Shown here in pieces: positions 15,525-23,323 of a stretch of DNA of 25,901 nucleotides; within the stretch, counting starts at the first letter, position 1, and each line of letters begins with the position of its first letter. Source of the DNA: Deinococcus radiopugnans ATCC 19172 (GTDB lineage Bacteria; Deinococcota; Deinococci; Deinococcales; Deinococcaceae); assembly GCF_006335125.1 (NCBI RefSeq), contig NZ_VDMO01000034.1:1-25901 (forward strand). The letters run 5' to 3'. The position numbers and the translations under genes were made by a program. The notes beneath the pieces are model-generated. The model saw only the letters and a program-made list of their open reading frames with translations. It had not been told where the DNA came from and ran no database searches.

Positions 15525-15980
15525 ATGAAACTGTGGGCGCTCTCGTTCTTCCTCGTGGCCAACGCTCAAGCCCTGCCCATGCAGGGAAACAATGCGGATC
15601 TCGCCAAGGCCTCCCTCAAGGGGGCGGGCGCAAAAGTCCTGGCTTGCCCCACACAGCTGATTCAGGACAAGCAGAATACCTACGTCTGTGGTGAATTCCC
15701 TGGTACATTGCAGAAAGCGGTAGGCAGCTGGGATGAATTCGCCGAACTGCTGAACTATGAGCCTGGCACGGAGTGGGAGGATGTCCTCAACCCGATTGGC
15801 AAGGTGCCCAACCATCCGCGTAATAACGGTTTGGCCCGGGGATACTATTTCCAGGACACGAAGTTTCTCTTCGTCACAGCGCCCATCAGCACACCAAACG
15901 GAACTGTGCAGAACCGCATGCTGATGTATCTGTCTGTGGCGAAAAACGAGCCCCAGGTGAAGGGCCGGCCCCTGCAGTAG
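15525..15980 (+). CDS. Small predicted secreted protein, unknown function
   Basis: A 151-residue protein. The start at 15525 is preferred over 15519 or 15480 because GAGG lies 8 nt upstream and the protein then opens with a classical signal peptide (MKLWALSFFLVANAQA) cut after AQA. The mature part contains two Cys (LACPTQL and TYVCGEF) that may pair, and ends in a charged tail (VAKNEPQVKGRPLQ). No known domain is recognised. It converges with the next gene, with a short hairpin (GCCTCT/AGAGGC, 16062-16077) between them. Its composition matches the GC-rich background. Confidence 0.7.
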   Translation: MKLWALSFFLVANAQALPMQGNNADLAKASLKGAGAKVLACPTQLIQDKQNTYVCGEFPGTLQKAVGSWDEFAELLNYEPGTEWEDVLNPIGKVPNHPRNNGLARGYYFQDTKFLFVTAPISTPNGTVQNRMLMYLSVAKNEPQVKGRPLQ

Positions 15981-16061
15981 CGAAATCCGGATTGGAGGCG
16001 CTGGCAGTACCCCAGAACACTCAACAGGTTCTCGTCGCCGCTCGCGCGATAGAGCACTACC

Positions 16062-16077
16062 GCCTCTTTACAGAGGC
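16062..16077. terminator. Hairpin between convergent genes
   Basis: GCCTCT at 16062-16067 pairs with AGAGGC at 16072-16077 around a 4-nt loop. It overlaps the stop of the minus-strand helicase gene. There is no clear U-run, so terminator function is weakly supported. Confidence 0.3.
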
Positions 16078-17954
16078 AATTCCGGAAGCTCAAGCGCCCG
16101 CAGATGCCCGTAAGTCTGGTCCAAGGGACGCTGGTCCGGCACGTACAGGATCATGCCGTCGCGCCCACGGGTCAGCAGCACACGGTACGAGTTGAGCCGC
16201 AGGCGGTGGGGATCTTCCGGTGCCCGTTTGCCCGCTGCCGGCGTCCGGGGCACAGGCGAAACCCACGCCTGCCCATCCCACTTCAAGTCGCCGCCCCAGC
16301 ACAGGATGGGAAAATCAAGCTCCAGCCCCTGGCACACGAACTCCGAAGCGATGTGGGTCAGCTGGCAGCAGGACTTCGGGTCCGCGGGCGGATTGTTAAA
16401 CCAGGGCCCTGCCTGGTAGGCCTTGATGCCCAGGTTCCAGGTGTCGAGTCCCACGGTCTTGAGATTGCTCGCTTTGCTGGACGCCAGCAGGCCGTACCGC
16501 TTGTCCTCCGCGTCCTCATAGCGAGTCCGCACGTAGGCTTTGGCCGCTTCCAGATCCCGGGTCAGATACACCTCGAAGCCTTGAGACTGGACACGTTCAG
16601 TGAGCCCTCTTGCTTCTGCCTCGTCGCCATCCAGCAGGGCACGCACCCAGCGGTACAGGTCCTCGGCCAGATGCGAGCGCAGCGACACCGTGAGATCCAG
16701 CGCGTCGTTGCTCACCACCTGCGCGGCGTTCGGGAACAGGTGGATGATCTTCTGGGGGGCGTGCAGGATCCAGGACTTGTCGCTGTCCTCAAGTGCGGCG
16801 TTCCACCCGGCCAGCCCACCTTCTTCGCCGATGTAGATTTCCTGGCCCTCGCCGATCAGGCCCACCAGCATGGCCCAGCCGGGCATCTGGGCCCCCAGCC
16901 GGAGGAAATCCTCCGGCTCACTCGTCGCGTGTCCGCGTTTTTCCAGGACCTGCTGGGCGTCCCAGGCGCGCTGCGCCTCGTCGTACACCCAGATGTGCTC
17001 TTCAGGCAGTCGCTTTCGGTGGGCGCCGTACTGCTTGAGAAAGTCGTGGACGCCTTGCACGAAGACCTTGTGGCCCAGAGCGTGCTGCAGCACGCTCACC
17101 AAAGGCCCGTTGCCTGAAAGGAACACCGCGTCCCGCGCGCCGTCATCCTCCCCCAGCGTCCGGGCGTAGACGAACTGCAACCCCACCAGGGTCTTGCCCG
17201 CGCCGGGCACGCCAGTGACCAGGGCGAGGTGATGCTCCCCTCGCTCGTGGGCCTGCCGGGCCGCCTGCACCAGCGCGGCCACTGTCTCCTCAATGCCGGC
17301 ACTCTCCGCGCGCCGGATGGCCGGGAGGGGTTCGTGCTCGAACAGTCGGCGGGCCGCGCTGACCAAGCTGGGCAGCGGCGCGTAATCCGCGTTCAGCCAG
17401 GCGTCGTGGTCAAACTGCCGAGGTCCAGCCTGGACCTCGGCCCGCAGGTAGGCGCCCAAGGTGTCGGGCCCCACCACCGTCACCTCCCCGCGTTGCTCTC
17501 GCAACCCGGGGCGCTGGGCATACACCAGCACGGGGCGCACCAGGAGGCCATGCGAGGCGGCGTGGTAGTGCTGCAGGTCACGGGCGTAGGCGGCCACCTG
17601 GTCCTGATGGGCCGCTTCCTCTACAGGCGTGGGGAAAGGATGGTCTTTGAACTCCAGCACCAGCACCCGGTCACGGGTCAGCAGGATGACGTCCGGGCGC
17701 CGCCCTCGCTCACGGGGCAGCTCGTACTCGAAGGCCAGGGTGCAGGCCAACAGCTCCGGCTGAGCCTCGGCGAGCTCTCCCAACACATCCTGTAGGACCC
17801 GTTGACAGTTGGCCCAGGCGCGAACTTGCCCGGCGTCCGGCTGCTCACCCGTGAGGCCTTGGTGGTGGGCGCGCAGGCCTTGATCCCATTCGGCCAGGGA
17901 CTGCTGCAAAAAGGCGTCAACGCCTTGGGCGTACACATCGGGTGAAATCGTCAT
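16068..17954 (-). CDS. PD-(D/E)XK nuclease fused to DUF2075-type helicase
   Basis: A 628-residue two-domain protein. Residues about 70-130 carry a nuclease core: Glu76 in FEYE, Asp88 in RRPDVILL, then Glu101-Phe-Lys103 in VLVLEFKDH, the ED-x(n)-ExK pattern. Residues about 215-620 form a superfamily-1-like helicase/ATPase of the DUF2075 (schlafen-like) type, with Walker A GVPGAGKT at 248-255, Walker B WVYDEAQ at 322-328, and late motifs VCQGLELDFPILCWG and NSYRVLLTRGRDG. Nuclease-helicase fusions of this kind act on nucleic acids and are frequent in phage-defence islands. It appears intact and monocistronic. A TATAGT box lies 11 nt before the start. Target unknown. Confidence 0.85.
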   Translation of the reverse strand: MTISPDVYAQGVDAFLQQSLAEWDQGLRAHHQGLTGEQPDAGQVRAWANCQRVLQDVLGELAEAQPELLACTLAFEYELPRERGRRPDVILLTRDRVLVLEFKDHPFPTPVEEAAHQDQVAAYARDLQHYHAASHGLLVRPVLVYAQRPGLREQRGEVTVVGPDTLGAYLRAEVQAGPRQFDHDAWLNADYAPLPSLVSAARRLFEHEPLPAIRRAESAGIEETVAALVQAARQAHERGEHHLALVTGVPGAGKTLVGLQFVYARTLGEDDGARDAVFLSGNGPLVSVLQHALGHKVFVQGVHDFLKQYGAHRKRLPEEHIWVYDEAQRAWDAQQVLEKRGHATSEPEDFLRLGAQMPGWAMLVGLIGEGQEIYIGEEGGLAGWNAALEDSDKSWILHAPQKIIHLFPNAAQVVSNDALDLTVSLRSHLAEDLYRWVRALLDGDEAEARGLTERVQSQGFEVYLTRDLEAAKAYVRTRYEDAEDKRYGLLASSKASNLKTVGLDTWNLGIKAYQAGPWFNNPPADPKSCCQLTHIASEFVCQGLELDFPILCWGGDLKWDGQAWVSPVPRTPAAGKRAPEDPHRLRLNSYRVLLTRGRDGMILYVPDQRPLDQTYGHLRALELPELPL

Positions 17955-17965
17955 GAATGCGGCCC

Positions 17966-17971
17966 ACTATA
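17966..17971 (-). promoter_or_regulatory. Predicted -10 box of the nuclease-helicase gene
   Basis: TATAGT on the minus strand, 11 nt before the ATG at 17954. No ribosome site is visible in the gap, so a leader of only a few bases is likely. Confidence 0.4.
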
Positions 17972-18062
17972 GCCACCGCGGCCTCCGGTTCACGGCACAT
18001 TTGCCGGGGTGCCGCCGGCGTGGGGAAGTCGAAATCCACGCCGCCCACACCAGCTGAATTTT

Positions 18063-18410
18063 TCAGCGCCCAGCCTCCAGTTGTGCGGCGAGCTTGGCCT
18101 GGCGTTCTGCCTCACGCTTGGCGATAGAGGCCCACACCTGGGCACTGCGCACCCGTTTCTTTTCGGCTTCTGTGTGCGTGCCCCACTTGCGCCGTCCCCC
18201 CTCCCAGTCCCGGCCCAGCTCTTCGATCTCGCCCCGCCTCACCAGGGCGCGCAAAGCCCGGCGCACGCTGGCGGCCTGACTGGGCGGCACGTCCGCGATG
18301 GTGGCGTGCCCGAAGACCTGCCGCGCCACCTCCTGGCTCTCGAGCAGTTCTCCTGCTACCTCAATGGCACGCAGCGCCGCCCGCATGACGGCGCCCGGAC
18401 CGCGGCTCAC
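18063..18410 (-). CDS. Small winged-helix-like protein
   Basis: A 115-residue protein. The GTG at 18410 has GGAGG 5 nt upstream, which decides against longer in-frame starts. The middle (QAASVRRALRALVRRGEIEELGRDWEGGRRKW) looks like the recognition helix and wing of a winged-helix DNA-binding domain. The C-terminal third is a charged helix (AEKKRVRSAQVWASIAKREAERQAK). Six copies of an 11-bp repeat lie directly upstream of the start. It may bind those repeats as regulator or replication accessory protein. The family is not recognised. Confidence 0.65.
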   Translation of the reverse strand: MSRGPGAVMRAALRAIEVAGELLESQEVARQVFGHATIADVPPSQAASVRRALRALVRRGEIEELGRDWEGGRRKWGTHTEAEKKRVRSAQVWASIAKREAERQAKLAAQLEAGR

Positions 18411-18428
18411 TGGGGCCTCCGCAAGACA

Positions 18429-18592
18429 TAAACGTGCCGGCCAGTGAGGGTGCGCTGGTAAGTGTGCCGACGATGGAAGAGGTGAGCTCCGTAAGCGTGC
18501 CGACGATGGTAGGGCCACCGGTAAGTGTGCCGAAGACTGACGGCCCTAAGGTAAGCGTGCCGGCCATGGAAAAACTGCGCATAAGCGTGCCG
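18429..18592. repeat. Array of six TAAGYGTGCCG repeats, about 30-bp period
   Basis: Copies at 18429, 18459, 18492, 18522, 18552 and 18582 (11 bp each; the first is TAAACGTGCCG) are spaced 30, 33, 30, 30 and 30 bp. A further exact copy lies far off at 19313-19323. Intervening bases vary. On the minus strand an open frame (18361-18597) reads the repeats as a GTLT motif about every 10 residues, so the 3n spacing may be protein-driven. The isolated seventh copy favours a DNA-binding site, such as initiator iterons. The flank 18593-18690 shows no gene. Confidence 0.85.
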
Positions 18593-18690
18593 TTCACCGG
18601 GAGACCGGCCTAAGCCACGGTCCAGCCCTGGTACACTTCCGCCCACCTCTCCCCTGCTCACCGTGTTCGCTGGACTGCATTGCGGACGGT

Positions 18691-18993
18691 TCATCGCAAC
18701 CTGAAGACGTCGCCCATCTCGTAGGGCTCGTGGGTCAGGGCCTGCAAGCCCACCAGCAGGCGCGCGAGCACGTCCCAGGTCACCGAGCTGGTGCGGTCGT
18801 GGTACAGGGCGTGGATGGTGGCGGGGCGCAGGCCACACGCTTGGGCCAGGGCGGTCTGGCTGACGCGGTGCCGGCCCAGCACTTCACTCAGGACACAGAC
18901 GATGGTGCCGGTGGGTTCATCTGCAGCTCCGGCAGGCTGGGCCGGGGCGGTGCGGGGGCGAAAGTGGGTGGAGTTGTTCGTCAAAAGGGTCAT
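18691..18993 (-). CDS. XRE-family HTH regulator
   Basis: A 100-residue protein with a Cro/C1-type helix-turn-helix in the middle (LGRHRVSQTALAQACGLRPATIHALYHDRT), then a short conserved end (LLVGLQALTHEPYEMGDVF). The first 28 or so residues are Pro/Ala-rich and probably disordered. The ATG at 18993 has TACGGT exactly 6 nt upstream; the GGAGG that is also there is only 1 nt from the ATG and too close to serve as a ribosome site, so leaderless translation is the better reading. A set of TCATCCCC sites lies about 125 bp upstream and could be its operator. Probable transcriptional regulator of the primase module or of itself. Confidence 0.8.
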   Translation of the reverse strand: MTLLTNNSTHFRPRTAPAQPAGAADEPTGTIVCVLSEVLGRHRVSQTALAQACGLRPATIHALYHDRTSSVTWDVLARLLVGLQALTHEPYEMGDVFRLR

Positions 18994-18999
18994 GCCTCC

Positions 19000-19005
19000 A
19001 CCGTA
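19000..19005 (-). promoter_or_regulatory. Predicted -10 box of the XRE gene
   Basis: TACGGT on the minus strand ends 6 nt before the ATG at 18993, the leaderless layout. Confidence 0.45.
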
Positions 19006-19114
19006 ATTCTCGGCGCGGGGTGAAACGCGGCCCAGGGACGAACGGAAACCAGGGCCCCGAAAGAGGCAAAAACGAGAGTGTATGACTTCACCCAATTGAC
19101 TTGGGAAAGGCCAT

Positions 19115-19152
19115 GGGTCATCCCCAGGGGGATGAGGCACCGGGTCATCCCC
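19115..19152. promoter_or_regulatory. Operator-like TCATCCCC cluster
   Basis: GGGTCATCCCC occurs at 19115-19125 and again at 19142-19152. An inverted TCATCCCC lies between them at 19128-19135. TGGGAAAG flanks the set on both sides. The surrounding 337-bp gap (18994-19330) otherwise holds no gene; it also carries the isolated TAAGTGTGCCG at 19313. Likely binding sites for the neighbouring XRE protein. Confidence 0.55.
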
Positions 19153-19312
19153 CTGGGAAAGTTTAAGAAGAGTGGCCGTCCTGGCGGGCAAAAAGCGTGG
19201 GGAAGACCCTGACTTGGACACGTGGGGTCTTTTGCCGGAAAAGAGCATGGGAGCCCCAGCTCTGGAGGCCACCCAGGGGGGCGGTCCCGCCGAACTGGGG
19301 GAAGTTGAGCGG

Positions 19313-19323
19313 TAAGTGTGCCG
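19313..19323 (+). repeat. Isolated seventh TAAGTGTGCCG copy
   Basis: Identical to copies 2 and 4 of the 18.4-kb array. It lies just past the stop of the TubC-like gene, about 720 bp from the nearest array member. Confidence 0.75.
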
Positions 19324-19330
19324 ACGAAAT

Positions 19331-19849
19331 CTAACGCTGGACCGTGGCCTCTGTGGCGCGCTGACTGTCCGAGGCGAGAGAGACTTGGCCAACGACTGGA
19401 GAAGCTCGCATCAGGCCCTGTGATGGGCTTCCTGGGCTTGGCCAGGCAAGAGGGCCCCGAGACTGCTTGACTTGCCAGCCCTGGCCGTTGTGGGCTGCAC
19501 AGACATGCAGCGCCCCCGTCAAGACAGGCGCATCTGGATTCCCATCTAACCAGCCGTGCGCGCCCCGTCCCAGTATGCACAGGCCATCCCCGTAGGCGTC
19601 CGGCCCCTGCCACCGCCCACAGCTTACGCAGCGCCCAGGTTGGCCCTCCAGTATGGACGCGTTCAAACGTCCATCGGGATGCTGGCCGCGTTCAAGCCGG
19701 CGGACCAGGGCGACGCGGTGCGCCTTGATCGACTCGACTACAGCAGCGGGCGGCGGCTGGTCCGCTGTCGGCTTGAGCTTGCCGTCAGGTGTCAGGGCGA
19801 GAGAAACGCCGTGCTGGGTCAGCGCGCGGCACAGCTCGGCCAAGGTCAC
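19331..19849 (-). CDS. Protein with TubC-type N-terminal docking-like domain
   Basis: A 172-residue protein. Residues 1-55 (LAELCRALTQHGVSLALTPDGKLK, then VESIKAHRVALVRRLE) match the pattern of the TubC N-terminal docking domain, a small fold first known from polyketide assembly lines and widespread as the start of plasmid and phage primase-associated proteins. A Cys pair follows (CVSCGRWQG, then a later Cys), which may bind zinc. The last 40 residues look disordered. Its ATG overlaps the primase stop as ATGA, so it is made together with the primase and may bind it. Function otherwise unknown. Confidence 0.7.
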   Translation of the reverse strand: MTLAELCRALTQHGVSLALTPDGKLKPTADQPPPAAVVESIKAHRVALVRRLERGQHPDGRLNASILEGQPGRCVSCGRWQGPDAYGDGLCILGRGAHGWLDGNPDAPVLTGALHVCAAHNGQGWQVKQSRGPLAWPSPGSPSQGLMRASPVVGQVSLASDSQRATEATVQR

Positions 19850-22605
19850 AGCTCCTCACCTTCCCAGCCCACACCCACAAGCTGACCAACCGAACCATCA
19901 TCACGGGTGACGGAGGTGACACCGATGACGGCTTGACCCCGGTTTAGCATCTCTCGCGTGTGTATATCCTCTCTTAACTGGGGTTGAGGTGTCACCTCCG
20001 TCACCTCCGTCACCCCGTTCCAAAATCGCCCGCTCTTGGTGCGCCTCGGCTCACAGCCCAAAGTCTGCAAATACGTGTACAGGTCGGCCATTTTCACAGC
20101 GCGGCCCATTTTGGCCCCGTTTTCCTCGGCCCATTCCTCAAACAGTGTTTTCAATCTGCCGGACTGAATCTCGGCATTTTCAGAAAAGATCAGGCACGCC
20201 GCCGCGAACTTTTCATATGGGTTCTGCTCTTTCCAGTAGCTTCCCGTGGCCGCCTCGATCTCGGCAGACATGCCCAGCTCAAAGCCACTGGCATGCCACA
20301 GCCTGAAACCCTCATAGGCCCAGTTCAGCAGCGCGGCCCGCGCCGTGGCGTCATTCTCCAGGGTGCTTTTGAACGCCGCATAGGGCCGCTCTGGTTTGGC
20401 CTTGAACGGCACCACCCGTAAACGCCGCTGCATTCCGGTGTCGTCATGCGCCGTGTTGATCGGGTAATTCGTGTGAATCCACAGCTTAAAGACAGGCTTG
20501 AACTCGACCAGGATGTTTGAACGCATGGCCCGCGCCGTGATCGGGTCATTCCCGGTCATGCCCTTCACCCGGCCCGCGTTGAACCGCGCGCCCTTCGGTG
20601 GTTCACCAGCCACAGCCAGGCGCTTTCCCCGCAGCTTCAGCAGCTCAGGCTTAGGGCCGCTGCCGCTCTCCCCGTGGCTGTTGCTCAGCAGCAACTCGAC
20701 ATTGATGGTGGTCGCATAGTCGCCCAGCATGGCCACCGTGGCAGACACCAGCGTGCCTTTCCCGGTCATGCCCTCGCCCTCTAACAGAATGGCGACCTCG
20801 TTAGGCGCTTCCCCATACAGGGCCGATCCGACCAGCCTTTGCAGGAAGTCATGCCGGCCGTCACGCTTTAGCAACTCGGTCAACTGATCGACGTAAGGGT
20901 GCCGCGCCGCCGGATCGAATGCCGCGCCCGCCTGCCACGTCAGCAGGTCGCTGGGCGCGTGTGGCCGTAGCGTGCCGGTGGTCAGCTCCAGCACGCCATT
21001 CCGGCAGTTCAGTAGATCGGGCTGCGCATCCCAGGCAGCCACGTCAGTTAAGAACTCAGGGCGGCCAGCAGCAGCCTTTAGGGCATTTGCAATGGCCCAA
21101 TTGCTCCCCACATTCCGCGCCCAGGTGATCGCCGGGTTCAGTTCCTCATCCTTCGCTCTAGCCTTAACCAGAGCGGCCACGTGATCGGCCACCACCGCGC
21201 GCAGCACTTCACCGGCCACCTGAGAGGACAAGGTGAGGCCGCCGTCATCTTCTCGCCATATGCCGCGCTGCTGATCGTAGACGTACCAGCCCACCCCGAA
21301 CGTGTAGCGCAGCCGCTCGCCCAGGTGGTTCCCGGCGAGGATCAGCGCGTTTGCCGCGTCTGTCCCCTCTTCCACACCTTTAGGGAATCTGGGCATGATG
21401 TAAGACGGCCCACCCGCTTTTACCGGTCCCTTCTGCACCTTCTCACGGGCCAGCGCCAGGGCCTTACTGGCCTTCTCCCGCTTCACGCCTACCAACTTCC
21501 CAATGTTCCCAGTGTCGGCCGGCTTGGCCTTTCCAGCTTTCATGCCGCTGCCGAGCGCGGCCGCCGTCTCGCCCGTTTCCAGGCCCACGCGCTTAGCCAC
21601 CGCACCCAGCTCGGCCCGCGCCTCGCTTTCTTCCAGTACACCTGCGCCGATCAGCCGCCCAGCACGGTAGGCCACGGCGTTCAGGGTGCTGTTCCTCTGG
21701 CCTACTGGCGCGGCCAGCAGATCAGCAGTCAGACCTAGCAGGGCTACGCGCCCATACTTCTGTTGTCCCTCGGCCCGCGTCCCAGCGTCCCCAGCGCTGA
21801 TCTGGGCGCGCAGCCGCTCCGCCTCTTCTCGCCGCTGATGGGCGTCCTGCTGCTGCCGTTCCCGCTCGGCCTCAGCCGCGGCCAAAGTCTCGGCCAGCGA
21901 AGGCCACGCTTCCAGCAGATCAGCGCGGGTGTACTGGGCCTCCGGCGTGATGCTGGTCAGCTTGACCAGTTCGCCCGTCTCGCCCTTGCCGTGATAGTAG
22001 CCCGGCAGGCGCATGACGCGCGGCAAGTCTTTGACCGCTGGATCAGCGCCGTACAACGTTGCAAGGTGGGTCTGGATGAGGCCAAACTCCTCCAGTGGGA
22101 CGCCGTCCACTGCCCAGTACACGTGATGACGACCTGCACTGCTCTGGACCGTGGCTGTGGGCTGCAGCGGAAGATCTGTGGGCATCTCTGCGCCGTCCAA
22201 ATCAAGGAAGATGGCGGCCACGCGCTCGACATGCTCTGTCTTGCGCTGCCGCGCATTTGGGGTGAGGCCATTCACAGCGAAAAACACACCGCAGCGGGCC
22301 TGATTTTCCAGCAGGTAGGGGCACTTGACCAGTTCTTCTCGGCTGACCCACCCCTCATTCACAGCCTTCAACTTGAGCTTGCGAGTGTGCCCAGGCACGC
22401 CGGACATCTGGAGGGACTTGACTAATGAGCGGCCATTCTTGCCAGGCTTGTCTGTCAGCACATACAGCTCGTCTGGGCCATCCGCAAAAGTTTGGAGCCA
22501 GACCCTTTCCCCAGGATGGTGGAGTGCGTCCAGCAGTTTGATGGCCTCAGCGCCGTTCACTCGGTCAGCCCGCTGGGGGTCGTAGTTGAAGTGGCCCCGC
22601 ATCAT
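19846..22605 (-). CDS. P4/D5-type primase-helicase
   Basis: A 919-residue replication protein. The N-terminal part (about 1-230) resembles an archaeo-eukaryotic-type primase/RepB-like core, with the acidic motif AIFLDLDGAE, SSAGRHHVYW and DLPRVMRLPGYYHGK. A helical linker rich in Glu/Arg follows. The C-terminal half has a D5_N-like region (PDLLNCRNGVLELTTG) and a superfamily-3 helicase: Walker A LEGEGMTGKGT, Walker B AVAGEPP and motif C FKLWIHTNYP. The start at 22605 has AGGGGA 8 nt upstream; an in-frame start at 22773 adds a region of non-coding character. It is first in an operon with the TubC-like gene. Such proteins start replication of P4-like satellites and some plasmids by binding iterons. 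Confidence 0.88.
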   Translation of the reverse strand: MMRGHFNYDPQRADRVNGAEAIKLLDALHHPGERVWLQTFADGPDELYVLTDKPGKNGRSLVKSLQMSGVPGHTRKLKLKAVNEGWVSREELVKCPYLLENQARCGVFFAVNGLTPNARQRKTEHVERVAAIFLDLDGAEMPTDLPLQPTATVQSSAGRHHVYWAVDGVPLEEFGLIQTHLATLYGADPAVKDLPRVMRLPGYYHGKGETGELVKLTSITPEAQYTRADLLEAWPSLAETLAAAEAERERQQQDAHQRREEAERLRAQISAGDAGTRAEGQQKYGRVALLGLTADLLAAPVGQRNSTLNAVAYRAGRLIGAGVLEESEARAELGAVAKRVGLETGETAAALGSGMKAGKAKPADTGNIGKLVGVKREKASKALALAREKVQKGPVKAGGPSYIMPRFPKGVEEGTDAANALILAGNHLGERLRYTFGVGWYVYDQQRGIWREDDGGLTLSSQVAGEVLRAVVADHVAALVKARAKDEELNPAITWARNVGSNWAIANALKAAAGRPEFLTDVAAWDAQPDLLNCRNGVLELTTGTLRPHAPSDLLTWQAGAAFDPAARHPYVDQLTELLKRDGRHDFLQRLVGSALYGEAPNEVAILLEGEGMTGKGTLVSATVAMLGDYATTINVELLLSNSHGESGSGPKPELLKLRGKRLAVAGEPPKGARFNAGRVKGMTGNDPITARAMRSNILVEFKPVFKLWIHTNYPINTAHDDTGMQRRLRVVPFKAKPERPYAAFKSTLENDATARAALLNWAYEGFRLWHASGFELGMSAEIEAATGSYWKEQNPYEKFAAACLIFSENAEIQSGRLKTLFEEWAEENGAKMGRAVKMADLYTYLQTLGCEPRRTKSGRFWNGVTEVTEVTPQPQLREDIHTREMLNRGQAVIGVTSVTRDDGSVGQLVGVGWEGEEL

Positions 22606-23323
22606 GCGCCTGTCCCCTGGACGTGGGTACTCGAAAAAATAGTGCGTCCTGAAACGATATTGCGTATGTCGAGGATCTGAAGGCAGAGCCCCGAGTTGAG
22701 TGGGCAGATCTCCGTCGGAGTGATGCCGAACTGCATATTGCTGATCGGTATCAGGGCGAGGAATGGACGGCATTCCTCCGTGGAAGGGCGGAAGGTCGAG
22801 ATCCGTCTGGCTGACGGAAGGAAAACACTTCGTGGAGTCAGTGGCATGGCACGAAGGCTAAGAACGCTTGCGGGGTGAAAATTGCTCGGGACGTCAAAGG
22901 ACAAAATTTGAGGTCTTGACAGACCTGCGAAATTCGAGTAGACGTGATAGTGACGAGGGAGCTGAATAGGAATAAGGAGTGAAGGGGAAGACGTCTAGAA
23001 CGTATAAAACCGGGTGCAGACTTGTTTCGAACATGGACTTTGAACAATAAAAATTGAGGGGCGGATGGTCTAGACAAATTTGTGGTCCTCTGAGTTGACC
23101 CCACCCCAATTGGTGGTGAGCTTCAACGCTCATACGCTTGCAGCCGCTCTTGGAGCGCTCGTCCCATCTGACGGATTACAGGAAATGCTCCCGGCCAGAT
23201 TGCCGAACCCGGTAAAGGTCCGGGACTCATGGGGAGAGTCCGGGCGATCCAGCTTCGCTGCCGCCGCCTGATGCCATAGACGCATCGCTTGTGTCTTGAG
23301 CGGCAAACGCCCATGCTGACGCT
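22606..23323. other. Gap upstream of the primase operon, with a gene relic
   Basis: No intact gene is seen. A plus-strand frame from 22656 to a stop at 22812-22814 reads protein-like (EDLKAEPRVEWADLRRSD, then YQGEEWTAFLRGRAEG) but has no start and follows a stop, so it looks like a gene fragment. Further on there is AGGTCT/AGACCT around TTGAC (22911-22926), which includes a perfect TTGACA at 22916-22921 but no good -10. A GGACTC/GAGTCC hairpin lies near 23221-23240. The stretch 22900-23080 is AT-richer than average. Confidence 0.4.
23289..23317 (+). promoter_or_regulatory. Predicted promoter of the 23.3-kb gene
   Basis: TTGTGT (23289-23294), a 17-nt spacer and CATGCT (23312-23317) end 6 nt before the ATG at 23324. 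No ribosome site is seen. This again fits a leaderless start, though the -10 departs from consensus at its first base. Confidence 0.35.

Noticed and set aside
16104..17117. Plus-strand open frame of 337 codons
   Set aside because: Antisense to the nuclease-helicase gene, with no recognisable motifs and no ribosome site.
18429..18592. CRISPR array
   Set aside because: The repeated unit is only 11 bp with about 19-bp variable gaps, is not flanked by a leader, and no cas genes are present.
19981..20020. Tandem GTCACCTCC repeats as regulatory element
   Set aside because: They encode the VTEVTEVTP stretch of the primase tail in frame; such tails are common in D5-type primases.
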